Below are positions 35,434 to 43,314 of a stretch of DNA of 64,000 nt, piece after piece. How positions within the stretch are numbered: position 1 is the stretch's first letter; each line of letters begins with the position of its first letter. Both the position numbers and the translations under genes were made by a program. The stretch lies in assembly GCF_900116295.1 (NCBI RefSeq), contig NZ_FPAF01000011.1, positions 1 to 64,000 on the forward strand, in the 5' to 3' direction. The notes beneath the pieces are model-generated. The model saw only the letters and a program-made list of their open reading frames with translations, made no database searches and was not told where the DNA came from. Origin of the DNA: Bacillus sp. 103mf. Lineage in GTDB: Bacteria; Bacillota; Bacilli; Bacillales; Bacillaceae_G.

Positions 35434-36152
35434 GCCCCCTCTTCAGTTAGCTTAAGGAATATATCCTCTAAGTAAGATTCTCCCGTACTCTCTTTTAACT
35501 CATCAATCGTTCCAAGTGCACGCAACTTACCATCGTGCATGATCCCAATACGATCAGCAAGTGCTTCTACTTCTTCTAGATAATGTGTCGTTAAAATAGT
35601 TGTGATTTTCCCCTTTAACTCAAGAAGTGTTTTCCATAAATCATGTCTCGCACGAATATCCAGCCCTAGTGTTGGCTCATCTAGGAAAATAATTTCAGGT
35701 GACGAAATAAGTGCCATCGATATGCTTAATCGGCGCTGCAACCCACCTGATAATGTTTTAGCTTTATTTTCTGCTCGCTCCAAAAGTCCAAACTTCCTCA
35801 TCATTTCCACCGCTTTTTGCGTAGCGTCTTGCTTCTTGCTTCCATATATACTTGCGATAAATTCTAAATTTTCTTTTACAGAAAGATTCGGAGCTACCGC
35901 AGTTTCCTGTGGCGAAATATTTATTTTTTGTTTTACTGCCGTTGGGTTCTCGACAATACTATCCCCTAACATCAGAGCGTCTCCACTTGTAGGTGTAAGC
36001 AAGCAGCTAAGCATTTTAATCGTCGTTGTTTTCCCGGCAGCATTTTGTCCTAGAAGTGCAAAAAATTCTCCCTTCTCAATCGTCAGTGAAAGATTATCGA
36101 CAGCTGTATGCTCTTTATAATTTTTTGTTAAATTCTTTATAGCAATGGCCAT
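35430..36152 (-). CDS. ABC transporter ATP-binding protein
   Basis: A 240-residue nucleotide-binding subunit: Walker A GQNAAGKTT (near residue 35), Q-loop NISPQETAV, signature LSGGLQRR (near 135) and Walker B IIFLDEPTLGLD (near 157). It belongs to the CcmA/DRA group that works with ABC-2 permeases. It starts directly after the DUF3021 stop and overlaps the permease start by four bases. Confidence 0.9.
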   Translation of the reverse strand: MAIAIKNLTKNYKEHTAVDNLSLTIEKGEFFALLGQNAAGKTTTIKMLSCLLTPTSGDALMLGDSIVENPTAVKQKINISPQETAVAPNLSVKENLEFIASIYGSKKQDATQKAVEMMRKFGLLERAENKAKTLSGGLQRRLSISMALISSPEIIFLDEPTLGLDIRARHDLWKTLLELKGKITTILTTHYLEEVEALADRIGIMHDGKLRALGTIDELKESTGESYLEDIFLKLTEEGA

Positions 36153-36623
36153 TTATTCATCACCTCTCCCTTCTAATTGTTTCGATTGAATCGCAGCATT
36201 AATTCGTTTGATATCATTCTTTGAAATCATGTATTGAATAACCCACGTGACAACATACGTACCTAAAAAACTAATAAAAAAAATCATTGTGCTTGTGAAT
36301 GTTTTTGGCATCCAAAGCAGTGTCACTATTGGTACCCATACCAATGCTGTTATGCAAAAGTGAACGATGTACTGTTTCAATAGACTCCACTTCGCTATTT
36401 CAAAAACAAGAGAACTTGTAGCGAACGTGACTCCAATGATCCCTGTTAACATTATTTGTACAATGACAGCGGTCATCTCACTAACAAAGAAAGAGCGAAA
36501 GTGATCCACAACTGATATATATTCTCCATGTCCTAATTTGAGTGAAATAAGGATTTGTACGACTTGTCCTATAATCACGCCGATGACAAAACCACCAAAA
36601 ACTCGATTTATTAAATTTTTCAC
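36153..36623 (-). CDS. DUF3021 membrane protein
   Basis: A 156-residue protein with four membrane segments (GGFVIGVIIGQVVQILISL; AVIVQIMLTGIIGVTFATSS; VHFCITALVWVPIVTLLWM; MIFFISFLGTYVVTWVI). DUF3021 proteins nearly always follow LytTR regulators, as here, and may modulate them from the membrane. It lies 12 bases after the LytTR gene and is immediately followed by the ATPase gene. Confidence 0.85.
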   Translation of the reverse strand: MKNLINRVFGGFVIGVIIGQVVQILISLKLGHGEYISVVDHFRSFFVSEMTAVIVQIMLTGIIGVTFATSSLVFEIAKWSLLKQYIVHFCITALVWVPIVTLLWMPKTFTSTMIFFISFLGTYVVTWVIQYMISKNDIKRINAAIQSKQLEGRGDE

Positions 36624-36635
36624 GATGTTTTCACC

Positions 36636-37076
36636 TCATATTCCGAACAATTTCTTAATTTTTGAAACATAGCGTCGAGAAGCATACGTTTTGATATTAC
36701 CTGCTAATAAAACGCCAATTGTTCCTGTTATACTAATATCCATATTCGTAATCATTTTAATGTTAACAATCTCTGAGTTTGAAATACGAACGAAAAATTG
36801 ACTATTTAGTTTCGCTTCTAGTTCATATAACCTTGAACGAACCGTATAGATACCAGCAACAGTTTGGAGAAATACCTTCTGTTTCTCCGCATAGATTCTG
36901 ACGATATCTTTACATTCGACTATTTCAACACCTCTTTCTGAAAATACAGCCAATGAATCCATACGAGCCTCTGAGAGCCGTTTCATAATATCAGATATCT
37001 CATCTGTCATTTTATCTGTAAGAATGATAATTTTCGGTTCTTTATAAGATGGGTCTATCGAAACTTCAAACTTCAC
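36636..37076 (-). CDS. LytTR-domain DNA-binding regulator
   Basis: A 146-residue protein: a short N-terminal region and a C-terminal LytTR domain (AEKQKVFLQTVAGIYTVRSR, FVRISNSEIVNIKMITNMDI, ASRRYVSKIKKLFGI). It lacks a receiver domain, so it probably responds through DUF3021 or by self-regulation. It is the first gene of a four-gene operon with DUF3021 and the ABC exporter, and is likely its activator. Confidence 0.85.
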   Translation of the reverse strand: MKFEVSIDPSYKEPKIIILTDKMTDEISDIMKRLSEARMDSLAVFSERGVEIVECKDIVRIYAEKQKVFLQTVAGIYTVRSRLYELEAKLNSQFFVRISNSEIVNIKMITNMDISITGTIGVLLAGNIKTYASRRYVSKIKKLFGI

Positions 37077-37635
37077 TTCACCACTTCCCTTTCGCTCGCT
37101 CTAAATATAAAAGCTATTTAAGTTACTGTAAATGGATTTTCGATAATCGGTCGTTTTCACACGATAACTGGTCAAAATACGAATATAGCAATTCTTTTTA
37201 GATGCTTCAGGAACACATTCTCCTTATTTACAATAAAAAAGTGCACGAAGACAGGCACTCTGTGTACTAATCCAATATATGTATTTCTTAATAAAAATCG
37301 TTTTTGAAAATTTTTCCATATAGGTAAATAGCCTGTATGAAAGGCTTTATAATATTCAAAAAACTATATCTTTATGAAAAGCTTTACCCTATTAATAAAA
37401 TGAACTTTTTTATATTTCTATTATACATGAATAAAAAAACGGCACTTTATTTTGTGGCGTGTGGCTCTAACTAAATAATTTTATTGTTTTTTAAGGGACT
37501 TTATTATTTATGAACATTATATTTTCTTAAGTGAATTATATTTATATCTGTTAGTAAAGACTATGTGAACGAAGAAACCCTTCAGAAAATCTGAAGGGTT
37601 TCTAGATGCATTAAATACTAATAGGGATATCATCC
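37077..37635. other. Promoter region of LytTR operon and spacer to IS231
   Basis: A/T-rich region with a strong hairpin GAAACCCTTCAG/CTGAAGGGTTTC at 37573-37602 (terminator-like). No clear LytTR direct repeats could be picked by eye. The last bases, GGATATCATCC (37625-37635), are the target-like flank of the IS231 copy. Confidence 0.5.
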
Positions 37636-39287
37636 CATCGCTATCAAATTGAGATAAATTTGTATCTAAATATTATGAAAAACGCTATTATTTATTTAGA
37701 AATATATAGAAAGGATGGCGTTTTCATATGAATCTATCAACTTCTGATGAACTACAATTATTTTCTAAAGAATTACAGAGATATATGTCACCACATGCTT
37801 TGAATGAGTTAGCTAGAAAAGTAGGATTTGTTCAACGAAAAAGTAAATACCGCGCACAAGATTTAGTATCCTTATGTGTTTGGTTAAGCCAAAATGTAGC
37901 TCATACATCATTAACACAATTATGTAGTCGATTAGAAGTAAACACAGGCATTTCTATGAGTCCAGAAGGACTCAATCAACGTTTTAATTCTCAAGCTGTC
38001 CAGTTTTTACAACAACTCCTAGCACGTTTACTTCACCAACAATTTTGTTCTTCTAGCAAAATTCCAACTCTATATATAAACTTTTTTCGTCGTATTCGTG
38101 TATTAGATTCTACACATTTTCAGGTTCCAGATAAATTCGCTTCTACATATCAAGGTTCAGGAGGTAGTGGGCATAGTGCTGGTGTAAAAATACAATTAGA
38201 ATACGATTTACTAAGTGGTCAGTTTTTATATGTTCATGTAGGTTCGGGAAAACATAATGATAAAACGTATGGTTCTACTTGCTTAACATCTCTTCAATCA
38301 CATGATGTATGTATACGAGATTTAGGATACTTCGATTTAAAGGATCTACATACGATAGACAAGTGTGGTGCGTATTTCATTTCACGATTAAAGCTTAACA
38401 CTCGTATATATCAGAAAAATAAAGAGCCTGAATACTTTCAAAATGGAACAATAAAAAAGCACTCTGAGTACGTCCAATTAGATATGGAGCAATTCATTGA
38501 CCAATTACAGTCAGGTGAAACATATGAAATTCCTGAGATTTATATTGGAATGTATCAAAAGCTCCCTGCAAGACTAATTATGTATAAATTAACTGAAACG
38601 CAAATGAAACGGAGACAAAAGGATTTAGCATCTAAAGAATATAAGAAACAAATTACCTATAAAGAACGTAGTAAGCGACTTAGTGCTATTAACTTTTACA
38701 TTACAAATATTCCTTCAGAATATCTCCCGAAAGAACAAGTATACGATTTTTATTCCTTACGATGGCAAATTGAACTTATCTTTAAAACATGGAAATCGGT
38801 CTTTCGTATTCATCACTGTAATTCTGTAAAATTAGAACGACTAGAATGTCACTTATATGGACAATTAATAAGCATCCTTCTTTGTTCCTCCACCATGTTT
38901 CAAATGCGCCAATTACTCCTCATCAAGAAGAAACGGGAATTAAGCGAATATAAATCGATTTATATCATAAAAGATTATTTTTCACTTATTTATCAATCCT
39001 TACAAAAAGACACCCAAGAATTAACAAAGATATTGTTTCGTCTGTTCAATCTTTTACAGAAAAATGGACGAAAATCTCATAGGTATGAGAAGAAAACTGT
39101 CTTTGATATCTTAAGTGTCGTATACAACTTTTCTATGTCTCACAATCATGTAGCGTAATTAAAAAATTTGAAACCCGATAGGGTTTATTTGGTATGCAAA
39201 TCTTTAAAAAACTTACACTGGATCTTTAGAAAAAAGAAAAAGTCTCACGTGAAATTAAATTAAAACAGGCTTAACTTGATGGGCATG
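37636..39287. mobile_element. Complete IS231-family element (about 1.65 kb)
   Basis: The left end is CATCGCTATCAAATTGAG at 37636, diverged; the right end is CTTAACTTGATGGGCATG at 39287. The length of 1652 bp agrees with IS231. The flanks differ (GGATATCATCC left, GGGTCCCACCC right), so it has rearranged since insertion. The 3' tail with its GAAACCCGATAGGGTTT hairpin is shared with cassette 1. Confidence 0.8.
37728..39158 (+). CDS. tnpA: IS231-family transposase, intact
   Basis: At 476 residues this is full length for the IS231 branch of the IS4 family. It keeps the DDE triad regions: Asp in RVLDSTHFQVPD (near 130), Asp in IRDLGYFDLKD (near 200) and Glu in the YREK-type helix YSLRWQIELIFKTWKS (near 345). 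It cuts and joins at IS231-type ends with about 11-bp target duplication. It could move all cassettes in this window that keep both ends. Confidence 0.93.
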   Translation: MNLSTSDELQLFSKELQRYMSPHALNELARKVGFVQRKSKYRAQDLVSLCVWLSQNVAHTSLTQLCSRLEVNTGISMSPEGLNQRFNSQAVQFLQQLLARLLHQQFCSSSKIPTLYINFFRRIRVLDSTHFQVPDKFASTYQGSGGSGHSAGVKIQLEYDLLSGQFLYVHVGSGKHNDKTYGSTCLTSLQSHDVCIRDLGYFDLKDLHTIDKCGAYFISRLKLNTRIYQKNKEPEYFQNGTIKKHSEYVQLDMEQFIDQLQSGETYEIPEIYIGMYQKLPARLIMYKLTETQMKRRQKDLASKEYKKQITYKERSKRLSAINFYITNIPSEYLPKEQVYDFYSLRWQIELIFKTWKSVFRIHHCNSVKLERLECHLYGQLISILLCSSTMFQMRQLLLIKKKRELSEYKSIYIIKDYFSLIYQSLQKDTQELTKILFRLFNLLQKNGRKSHRYEKKTVFDILSVVYNFSMSHNHVA

Positions 39288-39324
39288 GGGTCCCACCCAC
39301 ATTTTAACGAAAACATACGCTAAG
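39287..39324. repeat. 38-bp Tn3-family terminal repeat, type A (interior to the right)
   Basis: It starts GGGGTCCCACCCACATTTTA and ends TACGCTAAG, exactly 38 bp, with CAAATTTCGAC following as at 25227-25239. Bases 2-12 (GGGTCCCACCC) are the spacer sequence used at three cassette junctions. Confidence 0.85.
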
Positions 39325-39716
39325 CAAATTTCGACCGTGAAGAGCAACTAAGGCAGCTACACGAAAAAAGGAAACAGACAACTATAGCTAAGGTTGAGGA
39401 AGCTATAAAACGTCTAACCAAGAGCTCTAAAGCAATTAACTTCAATAGTGTGGCAGAAGAAGCCGGAGTGAGTAAAGCCACACTGTATAACCATACAGAG
39501 CTCAAAGAACGCATCAATTTCTTGCGAAATCAACAAGAAAAAGCATTTGTGGACTCTAGGATTAAATGGGACGAGAACAATCAAAATGCCGTCATCGCTT
39601 CTCTTAAAAGAAGAATTGAAACGTTAGAGAAAAAGAATAAAGAGCTTGAAGAAGAAAATAAGCAATTGCGTGAAAAAGAAAATGAAAAGCTTACTGATTA
39701 CTTCATGAAGTTATAA
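39324..39716 (+). pseudogene. DUF6262/TnpC-like protein, 5' truncated at transposon end
   Basis: An open frame runs from inside the Tn3-type repeat to 39716 with no ATG. It reads REEQLRQLHEKRKQTTIAKV, then INFNSVAEEAGVSKATLYNH with a helix-turn-helix, then a coiled coil (LKRRIETLEKKNKELEEENK). This matches DUF6262 proteins, the TnpC partner of Tn554-type transposons. The first codons are lost at the repeat boundary; a GTG at 39450 could give an 88-residue product. The tnpA and tnpB partners are absent. Confidence 0.7.
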
Positions 39717-39720
39717 AATT

Positions 39721-39764
39721 AGGACCGTACATATTAGACATATCTAAAATGTACGGTCCTTTTG
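39721..39764 (+). terminator. Terminator
   Basis: AGGACCGTACAT pairs with ATGTACGGTCCT, followed by TTTTG. Confidence 0.85.
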
Positions 39765-39812
39765 TTTACTAGTGGTTCACTTATCTAACCTAAAGATAAG
39801 TATGTGGTCCTT

Positions 39813-40472
39813 TTACAATTTGAATTTCTTTTTAAGCTTCTTATATTTTCTATATGAACGTCTAACAATGTTTAACATGAAATACGGTATTTTAACAGGG
39901 AAAGGCAATTTATAAATGAAAGGCAAGTAAAATGTAAAATATGCCTTTTCTAGGTCTCTCCACTTACTATCTTCTTTTGTTTTTAAGAAATCAGATACAT
40001 CGACTACATATCCCCTTCCGTTTTCCATCATCACATTTTTCCCGTGAACATCACAAGGAGTTAATCCTTGTTTCCTTGCATACTCTAAAGCTTCATTGAT
40101 ATCAAGGATTACCTGCTTAGGAATTTTAATCCCCTTATGAATAGCATCGTATAAGGTAATTTCTTTTAAACGTTTCAATACTATGAAATTTTCTCCTTTA
40201 TATATAAGCTTCGAATAAGAAGGATGATTTCCGATTCTTCGGTATACTTCTGACTCTTTTTCAATTCCTTCTCCTTCTCGCGCGTAAACTTTCACTACCC
40301 AATCTTTGTATTCTTTGTGCATAAATACTGCGGCATAATTACCTGTCCCTAAACACTTCCAAAGTCTAGGAATATCTTTAACTACTACAGGCTCGAATTC
40401 ATCCTCACTTCTTATGCCTACCTCTTTTAATAATTCGTCCTTTATCAATCTCACAAAACTATTTATACTCAT
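39813..40472 (-). CDS. Small protein-kinase-like protein (YrzF-type)
   Basis: A protein of about 219 residues with a reduced kinase fold: glycine-rich LGTGNYAAVF (near 42), lysine VVKVYA (near 60), catalytic loop DVHGKNVM (near 140) and the metal motif VVDVSDF (in place of DFG, near 157). It resembles YrzF-like Ser/Thr kinases of Bacillus, whose targets are unknown. The C-terminal tail is strongly basic (RRSYRKYKKLKKKFK) and may touch membrane or nucleic acid. The start is chosen eight bases from GGAG. It lies between type A transposon ends, so it is probably cargo. Confidence 0.7.
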   Translation of the reverse strand: MSINSFVRLIKDELLKEVGIRSEDEFEPVVVKDIPRLWKCLGTGNYAAVFMHKEYKDWVVKVYAREGEGIEKESEVYRRIGNHPSYSKLIYKGENFIVLKRLKEITLYDAIHKGIKIPKQVILDINEALEYARKQGLTPCDVHGKNVMMENGRGYVVDVSDFLKTKEDSKWRDLEKAYFTFYLPFIYKLPFPVKIPYFMLNIVRRSYRKYKKLKKKFKL

Positions 40473-40497
40473 CATTTCCACTCCGGTTTTGTTAAAA

Positions 40498-40535
40498 GGG
40501 GTCCCATCTACATTTTAAAATGAATATGTCAAAAC
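40498..40535. repeat. Decayed type A Tn3-family end (interior to the right)
   Basis: GGGGTCCCATCTACATTTTA matches the outer 20 bases of the type A repeat at 18 positions; the inner part has drifted. It sits directly next to the resolvase pseudogene, in the same arrangement as at 25240 but mirrored. Confidence 0.6.
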
Positions 40536-40544
40536 ATATACATT

Positions 40545-41158
40545 TTAATTTTCCTCATACTGTTTGGCAAGTTTATAAAATGAAGAACGTTTGATTCTAT
40601 ATTTTTCCATAGCTCCTACGGCTGTAATTGAACCGGATTTCCATTCCTTATAAGCATCCGTAAATTCTTCTGTTATTTCGATAGGCGGACGCCCTAAACG
40701 TTTACCTTGTTTTCTGGCAAGAGCAATTCCTTCAGCTTGACGTGGTTTAATATCAATGCGCTCTTTTTCTGCAAAGGCAGATAATATTGTAAGTGTTGCT
40801 TTTTTTGAATTGCGCTCTGAATAACACCATTTGTACTTTCTCCAGTGTAATTGACGTTAATATAGGGTTCCTTTATAAATTGTAAATTTACTCTATGCTT
40901 TTCATAGTACCTAAATTCTTCTAATGCATCATTCATATTTCTCCCAAGTCTTGTTAAGGAATCAAATACAATGGTATCTTCCGCACGAACAAGACGTTTT
41001 AGCATTTGATAGTTCTCTCGCTCCATATTTTTTCCAGATTCTTTATCAATGAAAATATCCCGATCTTCTATCCCTAAATCCTTCATATTCTGAATTTGTC
41101 GTTCTTCGTTTTGATCTTTACTTGAAACTCGTACATAACCAAATTTTTTATGTTTCAT
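40545..41158 (-). pseudogene. Serine recombinase (resolvase), frameshifted in a poly-A run
   Basis: It opens with MKHKKFGYVRVSSKDQNEER (nucleophile Ser12) and keeps the DSLTRLGRN motif. It then shifts frame at a run of seven A (minus strand, about 40800). The other frame continues ATLTILSAFAEKERIDIKPR, QAEGIALARKQGKRLGRP, and ends KLAKQYEEN with a stop at 40545. Restoring the run to five or eight A gives a full resolvase of about 204 residues. It lies beside its res-like site and a decayed type A repeat. Confidence 0.85.
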
Positions 41159-41164
41159 ATACTA

Positions 41165-41305
41165 CACCTCACTGGTAATTTTACCAATTATGTCTGTAAA
41201 AGTGTATAAAATAAATAGATGTCTGTAAAGTTCGAAACAGACATTTATAGACGTGGTTTTTTATAGTTTTCTATTTATCTGTAAAGGTATACTTTTACAG
41301 ATAAC
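41165..41305 (-). other. Second res-like site
   Basis: Half sites of the type TCTGTAAA occur in inverted pairs: ATCTGTAAAGG..TTTTACAGAT near 41278-41304, GTCTGTAAAG..CATTTATAGAC near 41221-41254, and TGTCTGTAAAAG near 41189. This is the expected three-part binding region upstream of the resolvase. Confidence 0.65.
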
Positions 41306-41385
41306 TCAAGGGACTAACTTAACACCAAATACATGAAAGTAAAAAGTGTATCTAAAGGTGTGCCTTTTGAAGCGCGTAGAAAAAG

Positions 41386-41414
41386 GAACCCGTTGTGGAT
41401 TCCTTTTTGTTTTG
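41386..41414. terminator. Terminator-like hairpin
   Basis: AAAAAGGAACCC pairs with GGATTCCTTTTT with one mismatch. The rest of 41306-41519 shows no gene. Confidence 0.6.
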
Positions 41415-41519
41415 TAATGCTTTTATGAAACAGCTTACTTTCTTAAAAAGTATTTTTCAACTTGTTTAAAATATGGAATTAATTATTGAAATTGATTTGA
41501 AGACTGTAATTTTTCTTTT

Positions 41520-41617
41520 ATCAATAAAGAAAAAATCTCACATGAAATTAAAATTATATAAGCTTAGCTTGATGGGCATGGCGTACCGCCCACATTTTAA
41601 CGATTTTATAAGCCAAG
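41520..41617. repeat. IS231 right-end tail joined to a type A repeat
   Basis: Bases 41520-41580 share GAAAAA.TCTCAC.TGAAATTA and TTAGCTTGATGGGCATG with the tails of both IS231 copies. The next 11 bases, GCGTACCGCCC, begin a 38-bp type A repeat (41580-41617) whose inner half has drifted. No transposase or left end belongs to this piece. Confidence 0.65.
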
Positions 41618-41649
41618 AGATTCTGATTTAAATGATGCGTTCTGAGACA

Positions 41650-42156
41650 CTATTCTTCTTCTAAAATAGAGTAATAATACTCATCCCACCATTCATTACC
41701 ATGTGGTATACACTTCCTGAAATAGCCTTCTCTTCTCATTCCAATCTTCTCCATCACTCGATATGATGGGGTATTCTGTGGCTGACATGTAGCTATAATT
41801 CTATGTAATTTCATTTCCTTAAACCCATATTTCAATGTAGCTTGTGCTGCTTCAGAAGCATATCCTTTATTGAAATATTTAGGATTGAACACCCAACCAA
41901 TCTCATAAGTATGTTCACCAAAATATTTATGAAAAACAATATGACCAATTAGGATATTGTCATCTATTAATACCACAGGAAAGTTCTTAGCATTTTCACC
42001 AATGTTTTCATTAACAAAGTTTCTTGTATCTTCTTCAGTAAAAACCCCTTCGGGTATGTATTTCATCACATTGATATCTGATGTATACTCATGGACAGCT
42101 TGCCAATCTTTGAACTCAAATTTTCGTATCAATAATCGTTCTGTCTTTACAAACAT
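41650..42156 (-). CDS. GNAT acetyltransferase, RimJ/RimL type
   Basis: A 168-residue N-acetyltransferase: TERLLIRKFEFKDWQAVHEY at the start, the acetyl-CoA strand and P-loop region EIGWVFNPKYFNKGYASEAA (near 85-105) and HRIIATCQPQNTPSYRVMEK (near 125-145). It resembles enzymes that acetylate protein N-termini or small amines; the substrate is unknown. Single gene with a terminator upstream on the other side. Confidence 0.85.
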   Translation of the reverse strand: MFVKTERLLIRKFEFKDWQAVHEYTSDINVMKYIPEGVFTEEDTRNFVNENIGENAKNFPVVLIDDNILIGHIVFHKYFGEHTYEIGWVFNPKYFNKGYASEAAQATLKYGFKEMKLHRIIATCQPQNTPSYRVMEKIGMRREGYFRKCIPHGNEWWDEYYYSILEEE

Positions 42157-42180
42157 TTACTTTTCCTCCTCAAAAAATCG

Positions 42181-42204
42181 TAACTTTATTTCAAATCCAC
42201 ATTT
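42181..42204. repeat. Short dispersed motif AACTTTATTTCAAA, copy 2
   Basis: TAACTTTATTTCAAATCCACATTT lies just upstream of the GNAT gene start. Confidence 0.4.
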
Positions 42205-42216
42205 AACCCCAAAAAC

Positions 42217-42252
42217 AAATAGAACTTGTAGGAATCCCTACAAGTTCTATTT
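42217..42252. terminator. Terminator-like perfect hairpin
   Basis: AAATAGAACTTGTAGG pairs perfectly with CCTACAAGTTCTATTT around four bases. It lies upstream of the GNAT gene and downstream of no known plus-strand gene. Confidence 0.7.
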
Positions 42253-43314
42253 AGTCTCAGGTGAATATAAGGGACAAACAAACCATCTTACAGATTCATC
42301 ATAGAAACTACAGGGGTAATGCTTTGACAAGTTTATTATATAACAAATATTAACATCCATAGATTTTAATTTTGAAAATTATGTGAATTAAGAAAACAAA
42401 ATGGTATATCATTTTCTCTACCTAAAAAATTTAAAGTTATTTTGTTTAAATAACTTTAAATTAATATATAAATCATAATAAATTAGTGAAATTATAAATA
42501 TAGGTAAATAAAGAAGAATATAGTATTCTTACCTAACTACCTATATTTATATTTAGGTTTAATTAACTATAATAAAACTAATTTCATGTTATAGATAAGT
42601 ATAATTTTTCAACACATACACAGTACGACCATTTCTATCATTTATTTTGGGAAAAGTTTAATTTATATATTTTTCACAAAAACAAGATATAATTCTTATT
42701 GAAGAGCAATTTGTAAGTCACATTGAAATATGTGATAACTTACGTGGGCTAAGGAATGTATATTCAAAAAGAGATAATGCAGGTAATTAAAGTGTTCTTA
42801 TCTCTTTTTTACTTATATAATGAAGAAATTTATTTGGAAAAAGTAAACAAACAATTATTTGAAGAATATGATGTACTATTCTTTCAGACTGATATTTTAT
42901 TCCTTACAGTATCAAAAGAAGGTACTTTATCAAAAGCTAGCTAGTGGTATTGGAATATTTAATTAATGTCTACTTTATTGAATTTCATTTTTATTGTGTA
43001 GTTTCTATATAACAGAGAAAAATGCACCCTATTTGGATGCTTACATGATTGTTTAGGTTCTGTTGCGATGCGGTGGCTTGGAGAAGGTTGAGAGTAGTCT
43101 TGACCTTGAATTGATTCATTTCGAAATTCCCCTTTCGTGAATGTTTCTCCCATCCCCTTTATAAAGCTCGATTACTTCGAAGGCTCAAGTTCCACTAGGG
43201 TTATTAGTAGGAGTAATGGGGATTTTTTACTAATATACCGGAATTTAGTGTACAATTCAAAATTAGGATAGTATAATATTTGATGTGTAAAATATATTAA
43301 GGGGAGGATTAATT
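42253..43314. other. Long A/T-rich gap with inverted repeats
   Basis: About 1 kb without a supported gene. It holds an inverted repeat TTTAAAGTTAT/ATAACTTTAAA (42430-42459), ATAAATATAGG/CCTATATTTAT (42494-42550) around AAGAATATAGTATTCTT, and a hairpin AAGAGATA/TATCTCTTTTTT near 42769-42812. An IS6-like terminal sequence GGTTCTGTTGCGATG is at about 43054. A 62-codon frame at 42756-42944 has no ribosome site or family and is not called. Confidence 0.4.

Larger units (their letters stand above)
34530..39287. mobile_element. IS231-type cassette 3: LytTR-ABC module plus complete IS231
   Basis: The left end is CATGCCCATCAACCTAATG at 34530; the right end is CTTAACTTGATGGGCATG at 39287. Both sides carry the identical spacer GGGTCCCACCC (34519-34529, 39288-39298). 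Inside are four minus-strand genes (permease, ATPase, DUF3021, LytTR) and a full-size IS231 copy with its own left end at 37636. The module's own right end is missing, so the IS231 probably replaced it. Confidence 0.65.

Noticed and set aside
35602-36120. Plus-strand open frame of 172 codons
   Set aside because: Antisense to the ABC ATPase gene and without family resemblance.
25277-39287. The whole 14-kb block as one simple composite transposon between two type A repeats
   Set aside because: The two repeats face away from the block (their interiors lie outside it), so they cannot be its two ends in a normal Tn3-type unit.
42756-42944. Plus-strand frame of 62 codons
   Set aside because: No ribosome site, no recognised family, and a terminator-like hairpin lies inside its 5' part.
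42959-43153. Minus-strand frame of 64 codons
   Set aside because: It crosses an IS6-type terminal sequence and has no family resemblance; probably chance.
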